Positions 38,420 through 44,761 of a stretch of DNA of 44,761 nt are shown here, piece by piece. The position numbers and the translations under genes are program-made. Positions within the stretch are counted from its first letter, which is position 1. Every line of letters starts with the position of its first letter. This stretch comes from Nitrospira sp. (GTDB lineage Bacteria > Nitrospirota > Nitrospiria > Nitrospirales > Nitrospiraceae), in NCBI GenBank assembly GCA_003135435.1, contig PLBR01000057.1, forward strand, positions 2,682-47,442, in the 5' to 3' direction. A model generated the notes under the pieces. It was not told the origin of the DNA and did no database searches. It was given only the letters and a program-made list of their open reading frames with translations.

Positions 38420-39808
38420 ATGCAACTGACCATCTTCGTGACCGATGATGAACCGGCAATCCGCAACGCGATCATCAAGCGCCTGACTCGAAAACAACAT
38501 CGGGTTGTCGGATTTGAGTCGGGCGAGACTCTGCTGGCTGCGCTGCCACAAGAGATTCCGGATCTGATCCTTCTCGACCTCAAGATGCCGGGTCTCAGCG
38601 GACTGGATACCCTCAGAAAGCTCCGTCCGCTGGCCCCCCACACCCTAGTCATCTTGCTCACGGCCTATGGCACCGTTCAAGACGCGGTCGATGCCATGAA
38701 GCTTGGGGCCTATGATTTTCTCATCAAAACCGTCGAACTGGATGCGATGGAGCCGGTGCTCGATCGTGCGATCGATCTCTTGAGCCTGCGCCGACGTCTT
38801 GCAGTGGAGACCGAGCATCATGACAGCCAATATGCGCTCTCCAGCTTGGAAGCACACAGTCCGGCCATGCAACACATGCTGTCCCAAGTCCGGGATGTGG
38901 CCTCGAATCCAAAATCATCCGTGCTGCTCCTGGGCGAGACAGGAACGGGAAAAGAGTATCTTGCGCGTGTCCTGCATCACAATGGGGCGCGTGCCTCAGG
39001 ACCTTTTATCGGCGTGAACTGCACTGCCCTCCCACGAGAGCTGTTCGAGAGCGAATTATTTGGTTTTGAACGAGGGGCCTTCACCGGGGCGGTCCAGCGA
39101 AAGATCGGGCTGCTCGAAAAGGCAGAAGGCGGGAGTTTGTTCCTCGACGAAATTGGTGACTTGGATCTGACCCTGCAAGCCAAGCTGTTGCGGGTGATTC
39201 AAGAGCGCACCATTCGACGTCTTGGGGGAACAGATGATATCGGGGTGGATTTTCGGCTCATCGCCGCGACCAATCGTGACCTCAAAAAAGCGGTGGCCGA
39301 AGGGCGCTTTCGTGAAGATCTCTATTTCCGTTTAAATGTGGTCTCCTTCGAGCTGCCCCCGTTACGGAAACGAGTAGAGGATATTGAGCCCCTATGCCGA
39401 AGGACGGTCATTCGATACGGCAAGGAGTTCGGAAAAGACGTCGTCGATATCGAGCCGGATGCCATGACGCTGTTGCGGGAGTATGCGTATCCAGGGAACA
39501 TTCGTGAGCTGCACAACATCATCGAACGGGCCATGATCTTCTGCCATGGCAAGATGCTGACAGTGGACAACCTTCCTGCCGAACTTCGAAAGAGACCGGA
39601 ATCAGTGGCAGTGACTGTCGTGGAGGGAAAAGAACGCATGCTCAGGCTCGAATCGAAATTAGGAAAACAATCCCTGGCCGATATCGAGCATGCGATCGTT
39701 CAGGAAGTGCTTCGGTTGTCGGACTACAATAAAACGACTGCCGCCAGGTATCTCGGCCTCACCAGGTTTGCCCTGGATCGGCGCCTCAAAAAAATCATAG
39801 AAGAGTAA
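38420..39808 (+). CDS. Sigma54-dependent response regulator (NtrC family)
   Basis: Receiver DLILLDLKMPGLSG; GETGTGKEYLARVLHHNG; ESELFGFERGAFTGA; LRVIQERTIRRLGG; C-terminal Fis-type HTH. Confidence 0.96.
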   Translation: MQLTIFVTDDEPAIRNAIIKRLTRKQHRVVGFESGETLLAALPQEIPDLILLDLKMPGLSGLDTLRKLRPLAPHTLVILLTAYGTVQDAVDAMKLGAYDFLIKTVELDAMEPVLDRAIDLLSLRRRLAVETEHHDSQYALSSLEAHSPAMQHMLSQVRDVASNPKSSVLLLGETGTGKEYLARVLHHNGARASGPFIGVNCTALPRELFESELFGFERGAFTGAVQRKIGLLEKAEGGSLFLDEIGDLDLTLQAKLLRVIQERTIRRLGGTDDIGVDFRLIAATNRDLKKAVAEGRFREDLYFRLNVVSFELPPLRKRVEDIEPLCRRTVIRYGKEFGKDVVDIEPDAMTLLREYAYPGNIRELHNIIERAMIFCHGKMLTVDNLPAELRKRPESVAVTVVEGKERMLRLESKLGKQSLADIEHAIVQEVLRLSDYNKTTAARYLGLTRFALDRRLKKIIEE

Positions 39809-39815
39809 CGGGCGA

Positions 39816-39905
39816 TCACGCCGGATTCGGCGCCACAAACACGAATACTGTGAGACGCTGGCCTGTATGATTCTTCACGCCATGCTCTTCACCGGCCGGC
39901 GCCAT
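39816..39905 (-). pseudogene. 3' fragment of a cupin gene
   Basis: Minus strand encodes MAPAGEEHGVKNHTGQRLTVFVFVAPNPA*, near-copy of the end of the cupin at 42044. Confidence 0.8.
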
Positions 39906-39947
39906 GGCTCATTTTCATGATGCCCTGAAAAGGCTGGTGTCGACAGT

Positions 39948-40184
39948 TCAATTCTGTCCCTCGGGGCCATCTTTCCACTCTGTTAAAGACAGCCTCAAGC
40001 GATTCGTCCCGCTGCCCCTTGTGAGCCGAACCTGACCTGTTCGACTCAATCGATCGACTTCGAGGAAGATGTCCTGCCAAGCGAGTTCAGGAAGGCTGCT
40101 CACGAGGACCTCCAACTCACAGTCAGGAGTACATTGGATCTGTGTGAGGATTCGATCTGTGATAAGTTTTTGCTGAGACATCAC
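39948..40184 (-). CDS. Small winged-helix-like protein, paralogue 3
   Basis: MMSQQKLITDRILTQIQCTPDCELEVLVSSLPELAWQDIFLEVDRLSRTGQVRLTRGSGTNRLRLSLTEW. Confidence 0.6.
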   Translation of the reverse strand: MMSQQKLITDRILTQIQCTPDCELEVLVSSLPELAWQDIFLEVDRLSRTGQVRLTRGSGTNRLRLSLTEWKDGPEGQN

Positions 40185-40460
40185 GACACCTTTTTTAGTT
40201 ACCGGATGCCTCGGACCTGACCTGTGCTCACCCCGTGCGTCGACCTCCTACAACTCTCCTCAGAAAGACTCGAGCGGATATGCACAGCGCGGTCTGTGCG
40301 GATGCGTTCTGCGCATGTGTGCAGGTGTAGCAGTTTGCGCTCGGCGAACAATGTCAAAAGCAGTTGTAGTTGACCCTGTCATTGCTCCCCAAGATGGTCT
40401 TATGTTCCGGAATCTTGGCTCATCAAGACCGACGAGGTTTTTGACTAGAGCGTTGGCTGC

Positions 40461-41084
40461 CTAGAGATGGACTTCATGTTCAGTCATAAACCATCCTGCA
40501 ATAGAGAGACGTTTATGATCTCCACTTACTGGATCAACGCGACAGACTCGATGGAACCGAGGTACGGTGAACAGGACGAGGGATCCCGGCTTGGGGGCAA
40601 TACAATGGGTAATTGCGAGATCCGATCGTGTTTGTTGACCGGGTGTTGAACGATAAATGATCAGTTCACCGCCCCAATCGGGATGCCATTCATCATGAAG
40701 ATAGGTCACCACTGCGAGGCGCCGTAAAGGAGAGGCGCCCGCAGTCAGCACCATTGAATCCCCAGCTTGCGCGGTATCATCGTGGGTCAACAGACAATCG
40801 CCCGCCCCATACGAATAATAGTTAAAATTCATATGTCGCCGTGCGATGTTTGGAAAGGATTCTACATAACGCCTGATGCAGAGAAGAGCCAGGCGGTCGA
40901 GAAAGACCCTCGCTTCCGCCTGCGTCATGTCAGCCTTCAGCCAATTGCCACAATCCGGAAACGTCTCACACAGGTGACGCATCTCGCGTAGTGATTTCCA
41001 AGCCGCTCGGTGCATGGCATGCTGAAAATGTTGCCTTTCCTCATCCGTCCAAAACTTTTCAATCACCAGTACGGTGGGTATCAT
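40461..41084 (-). CDS. 2OG-Fe(II) oxygenase (prolyl 4-hydroxylase-like)
   Basis: FNYYSYGAGDCLLTHDDTAQAGDS...LAVVTYLHDEWHPDWGGELIIY...PKPGSLVLFTVPRFHRVCRVDPVSGDHKRLSIAGWF (HxD...H, R). Confidence 0.85.
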   Translation of the reverse strand: MIPTVLVIEKFWTDEERQHFQHAMHRAAWKSLREMRHLCETFPDCGNWLKADMTQAEARVFLDRLALLCIRRYVESFPNIARRHMNFNYYSYGAGDCLLTHDDTAQAGDSMVLTAGASPLRRLAVVTYLHDEWHPDWGGELIIYRSTPGQQTRSDLAITHCIAPKPGSLVLFTVPRFHRVCRVDPVSGDHKRLSIAGWFMTEHEVHL

Positions 41085-41680
41085 GAAATGAGAAGCGTTC
41101 GGGATCGAAGCGTTCAAAATCAACCTGCATACATCTCCTTTTAGAAAAAGCGAGACGAGGAGAAGAAAGCAAGTTGTAGGCCTCTTGTAAGAGTTCCGAC
41201 GCGACACGTCGATTCTCAATAGACATCGCCCAATAGGCAAATAGAGGCACCTCTGCTTACAGATATACGAGGTCCCTGCGCAGCAGACCGAGCGTTTTCG
41301 CACTGTGCGACTTGAGCGGAAACGCTCGGCTAAAAAGATGAGAAGAATGAATTTCGATCAAGGTCCCGCGTTGTCTCCCACCTTCGCACCCAAGCAAGAT
41401 GCTCGACATGAAGATATTCGTGGGACCGGGAGACCAAGAGCGGACGGAACAGGAATTCGGAACACTTCGAACACGTTGGACGATTGCGAGAGAGTCCTTC
41501 CGTTGTGCATCTAAAACAAGCCATTTCTAAATAAAAACCCTACGTGTTCCCAGCGTGTTCATTCTTCGGCATAAAACGCCACAAAGGGCCTCACCCCACC
41601 TGAATAGGACCAAATGGTCAAACCAGGGAGAATGAGGGTCAGGCCTTGCACTCAAACATTTCTCGGCGCGTGGCGGGGAG

Positions 41681-41775
41681 CTGGTTCGTTTGGTCTGTCT
41701 GGTCTATCGAGACTTTCTGGATTATTTGGTTCGACCAACGAGAGAGACAAGACAGACCCGCGAACCAGATAGACC
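41681..41775. repeat. CTGGT/ACCAG palindromic repeat, copy C
   Basis: ctggttcgtttggtctgtctggtctatcgagactttctggattatttggttcgaccaacgagagagacaagacagacccgcgaaccagatagacc. Confidence 0.75.
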
Positions 41776-42043
41776 GCCCCCGGGGAGGCACCAGGGTCGT
41801 CGGCTGCCCTTACCCTTCACGTTCATGCGGGAGCGGCCAGGGGCCGGACGCGAGACGTGCCAGACAAGCGGGACGAGCGAGATGGGCAAACGAGGATTGA
41901 GCTGAACTCTTCACCCGCATTCAGCGAGACGGCTGTGTGGTCTCCACTGCGAGCGGCCAACGAGGGCTTGAATTCACAACGACCGCATATTCTTTAGAAA
42001 CGGACATGGCACGTATAACGTTTCACCTTTAACGGCTAACCTC

Positions 42044-42364
42044 TCACGCGGGATTCGGCGCCACGAACACGAGTACTTTGAGCTGCTGGTCTGTGTGATT
42101 CTTCACGCCATGCTCTTCACCGGCCGGCGCCAGGGTCCCCTGCCCTGGACCCAGCACCTGTTTCTCTGAACCGACCTGAAACGTGCCCTGTCCCTCAAGG
42201 ACGAGATAGACTTTATCCTGCTCGCCGTGGATATGCCCCTTCTGTTCCTGCCCTGGCTCAAAGCAGTAGATGTCGCAAAAGAATCGTGGTGTCTTAAATA
42301 TGTTGTTTTTCTTCATCTTTCCACTGCTAAACTGCTGATAGTCAAAGAGGTTCACCACATTCAT
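42044..42364 (-). CDS. Cupin domain-containing protein
   Basis: YCFEPGQEQKGHIHGEQDKVYLVLEGQGTFQVGSEKQVLGPGQGTLAPAGEEHGVKN. Confidence 0.92.
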   Translation of the reverse strand: MNVVNLFDYQQFSSGKMKKNNIFKTPRFFCDIYCFEPGQEQKGHIHGEQDKVYLVLEGQGTFQVGSEKQVLGPGQGTLAPAGEEHGVKNHTDQQLKVLVFVAPNPA

Positions 42365-42376
42365 TCGCCAACTCCT

Positions 42377-43276
42377 TCAGGAAGGTTGCGGATGCGTTCG
42401 ACGACGCTCAAGGGTCGCTAGAATGGAATCGACCGAAATCAAATGATGCGAAAGCCCCAAGTCCTTGGCCGGAATCCCCATCGCCAGACCCAGTAACTGC
42501 GGCACATGCAAGATCGGTAAGTGGAGCTCGGTGTTCACCGCACGACCAGCCCGATCCTGATAAATATCCAGACTCATGTGACAGAGAGGACAGGGCGTCA
42601 CCATAAAATCGGCTCCCTGCTCCTTGGCTTCTTTCATATGTGCCCCTGCCATGGCCACGGCAATGGCTTCCTTTTCGAGGATGATGGGAAACCCGCAGCA
42701 TTTGGTTCTCCCGGCATAGGCCACTGGTTCCCCACCCACGGCCTTGATGACACGCTCGAGGGATTGGGGATTCTCCGGATCGTCAAACCCCAGATCCCAC
42801 GAGGGACGCAGGATGTAGCAGCCGTAAAACGGGGCGATGCGGAAGTTTCGCATCGGCACGGAGACCAGGGCCCCCAGGCGAGACAGCCCGATGTCTCGCA
42901 CCACAATCCATAACAGATGTTTGACTTGGACATGACCGTGGTAGGCCAGACATTCTGGTGCAAGAAGTGCGTTAATGCGATCCAGGATCTCTGGCTCTGT
43001 CTTCAGACGTCGATTGGCTGCGCTCATGACCCCTTGGCAGGTGCCGCAGATCGTCATGACGTCCAGTCCAAGCGCCTCCGCTTGCGCAAACGTCCTGGCG
43101 TTGAGCGCCAGCGCCAGATCGGGATGTGCTTCCGTCACGACCCCGGCGCCGCAACAGGCCGCGGCCGAGAGTTCGACGACCTCGATCCCCAATTGGCCGA
43201 TGATCGCCCTCGTCGATTGATACAGTTCCGGTGTCGCCCCTTGCGCCGCACAACCGGGGTAGAGGGCATATTTCAT
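42377..43276 (-). CDS. HdrB/SdhE-type CCG-domain iron-sulfur protein
   Basis: MKYALYPGCAAQG...AACCGAGV...ICGTCQGVM...FYGCYILRP...TKCCGFP...TPCPLCHMSLD (two CCG motifs). Confidence 0.88.
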   Translation of the reverse strand: MKYALYPGCAAQGATPELYQSTRAIIGQLGIEVVELSAAACCGAGVVTEAHPDLALALNARTFAQAEALGLDVMTICGTCQGVMSAANRRLKTEPEILDRINALLAPECLAYHGHVQVKHLLWIVVRDIGLSRLGALVSVPMRNFRIAPFYGCYILRPSWDLGFDDPENPQSLERVIKAVGGEPVAYAGRTKCCGFPIILEKEAIAVAMAGAHMKEAKEQGADFMVTPCPLCHMSLDIYQDRAGRAVNTELHLPILHVPQLLGLAMGIPAKDLGLSHHLISVDSILATLERRRTHPQPS

Positions 43277-43280
43277 GGGT

Positions 43281-43730
43281 CTACCGTGACGGGAGATAAG
43301 ACAGGGCGCGGTTGAGAGAATCTCGAAGATCGTCCATCGCAGCCTCCGTTTTCGACTTCACCTGCTCCCAGGAAGAGGCCGTTGCGGAGTGAATGGCCTC
43401 GACTTTCTTACTGGCCAGGTCTTTTTTCTTTTCTAATTCCTTGATCGCCTTCTGGAGATCCGCGCGTGCTTCCGCCGACGCATGCTTGACTTGTCCACGC
43501 AGATGCCTGATGCGCACTTTCATCTCATCCAGTTCTGTTTGAACCTTTCGCTGAAACGCATCTTTCTGCTGAATCGTATAATCCTTGGTGGCCGTCACCG
43601 CCTCCTGCGTTTCCCGGATAACCGTGTCACCCGTCACCGGCTTATCCGACGCTCCAGCCGCTACGACAACGGATATCATGAGCAACCCTATTCCCACGAT
43701 CCCCCACAACCCTCCGACGTAATTCTTCAT
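43281..43730 (-). CDS. Exported coiled-coil protein
   Basis: MKNYVGGLWGIVGIGLLMISVVVAAGASDKPVTGDTVIRE...QKAIKELEKKKDLASKKVEAIHSATASSWEQVKSKTEAAMDDLRDSLNRAL. Confidence 0.75.
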   Translation of the reverse strand: MKNYVGGLWGIVGIGLLMISVVVAAGASDKPVTGDTVIRETQEAVTATKDYTIQQKDAFQRKVQTELDEMKVRIRHLRGQVKHASAEARADLQKAIKELEKKKDLASKKVEAIHSATASSWEQVKSKTEAAMDDLRDSLNRALSYLPSR

Positions 43731-43837
43731 AGAAATCGCCTCAATCCCACCGATGCACACGTACTCTGCGAAGTATAACTTCCGCCTTTCGGAAAGTCAC
43801 CGTGCATGGACCGTGACGCGCGAAACGCGAGAACCAA

Positions 43838-43950
43838 CTGGTTCATCTGGTTTGTTTGGTTCATCTGGTCTGTCAGGTTTCTCTGGTTGGTCTTGTTCAA
43901 CTAAACAAACGAGACAAACTAAACAAACCAGATGAACCAGATAAACCAGT
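43838..43950. repeat. CTGGT/ACCAG palindromic repeat, copy D (longest, about 113 bp hairpin)
   Basis: ctggttcatctggtttgtttggttcatctggtctgtcaggtttctctggttggtcttgttcaactaaacaaacgagacaaactaaacaaaccagatgaaccagataaaccag. Confidence 0.85.
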
Positions 43951-44045
43951 CCACCTAGCCCCTCGAGGAATCTTTCTTTTCATCCTCCGGGGAAGAGAGC
44001 CTCCACCCGTGGCTTCATTCTTCCAATGGATCGAATAACACGTCT

Positions 44046-44591
44046 CTACCGGGGTAACTCCCCTAACAGCTCTGCGATCACGTGGCGGAGGCGTGCTTCC
44101 TCGTGAGATTGCAGGCGGAGGAATTTTACTCCGAACTCCTGGCCTTTGGCCCACCGTACCGTGGCAAGCTCGACCCTGATCGGCACGGCCTCCTGTGACC
44201 CATAGAAGAAGCATAGCTCTAACTCCGTGCCGGGCTGCAAAGATGTGTCGCTTTCCATCCGACACCCATAGTGGGAGATGTCCTGCAGGTACCCTTCTCC
44301 AGCCACCATCGAGACACCGGCGGAAAACACGCCATGGAATTGCACGCGGAGCCGCGTGTACCCCCGCAAATCGACGCCGGTGGCACCTGGATGGATCGCG
44401 ACCAGGAGTTCGATGATCCTCTGGTCTCCGGTGAGCATGCCGGGCTTGAGATAGGCTTCGATCCGTGCCCAGGTGTCAGGGTCTGCGCGGGCTTGCAGTT
44501 CATGCAGCGTATTTCCGACCTGCAACCCAGCTTCGTTCATCACTTGGAGGATATAACGGCGCGTGGTTTGATAATCTTCTAAGTCGCTCAT
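44046..44591 (-). CDS. PilZ domain-containing protein
   Basis: RGYTRLRVQFHGVFSAGVSMVAGEGYLQDISHYGCRMESDTSLQPGTELELCFF. Confidence 0.85.
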   Translation of the reverse strand: MSDLEDYQTTRRYILQVMNEAGLQVGNTLHELQARADPDTWARIEAYLKPGMLTGDQRIIELLVAIHPGATGVDLRGYTRLRVQFHGVFSAGVSMVAGEGYLQDISHYGCRMESDTSLQPGTELELCFFYGSQEAVPIRVELATVRWAKGQEFGVKFLRLQSHEEARLRHVIAELLGELPR

Positions 44592-44725
44592 ACCTCACCA
44601 CCCTTTCCCCTTCCGCACTATCCCCTTTCCGCTCCAGCGGTGCCCGCGTAAGTCCTAAGCTACCGAGCAAGGCTAGGCCGTCCGTGGGCAGGTGTCAAGG
44701 ACAGGGGACAGGTTGCCGAGAAAGA

Positions 44726-44761
44726 CTACTTGCGTTGTTTCCGCCACTCCCACGGCGGCAC
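44726..44761 (-). CDS. Possible 3' end of a CDS entering from right edge
   Basis: Minus frame ends ...VPPWEWRKQRK*; too short to assign. Confidence 0.3.
   Translation of the reverse strand: MPPWEWRKQRK

Noticed and set aside
43753-44038. Short ORFs encoding SGSSGLFGSSGLSGFSG-type peptides
   Set aside because: Explained by translation of the CTGGT palindromic DNA repeat, present in both orientations and non-conserved frames.
1-44761. CRISPR arrays
   Set aside because: No regularly spaced identical repeats with unique spacers were seen; the repeats found are palindromic interspersed or short tandem repeats.
44640-44761. Possible transposase or tRNA at the right edge
   Set aside because: Only 11 codons (VPPWEWRKQRK) are visible; not enough to assign a family.

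Overview
The window is a bacterial chromosome segment. Gene style resembles Nitrospira, but this is an impression only. Backbone genes include metH (partial at the left edge), a TENA/PqqC-like protein, an FGE/SUMF1-family protein, a DUF1800/DUF1501 pair, an FmdB zinc ribbon, hemW, a Ca2+/H+ exchanger, a ClpS-like protein, DUF3386 and DUF5069 proteins, a DUF3365 heme protein, a DcaP-like porin, an NtrB/NtrC-type two-component pair, a cupin, an HdrB-type CCG protein and a PilZ protein. The main find is a compact 9.3 kb integrated element (about 9843-19151) bounded by a perfect 16-bp direct repeat (TGATACTCTGTCAGGC). It encodes a tyrosine integrase, an AlpA/Xis-like HTH, an HK97-type capsid, a large terminase, a DUF1376 replication-type protein, a second HTH, a YfbU-family protein and an FRG-domain protein. 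No portal, protease, tail or lysis gene was recognised, which suggests a capsid-encoding phage satellite or reduced prophage. It integrated inside the 3' coding end of the DUF1800 gene. Both att junctions are in frame, so integrase and DUF1800 appear to have exchanged C-terminal tails, and DUF1501 is now separated from DUF1800. Other observations are an IS4-family insertion with a 17-bp apparent target duplication upstream of the porin, a dispersed CTGGT/ACCAG palindromic repeat family (4 copies), three small wHTH-like paralogues lying near GCAC-N-GTGC-type palindromes, a duplicated cupin 3' fragment, and three apparent single-base frameshifts (DUF1501, S24 repressor, island pseudogene) that could be real decay or assembly error. 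All calls come from reading the sequence; no database searches were run.
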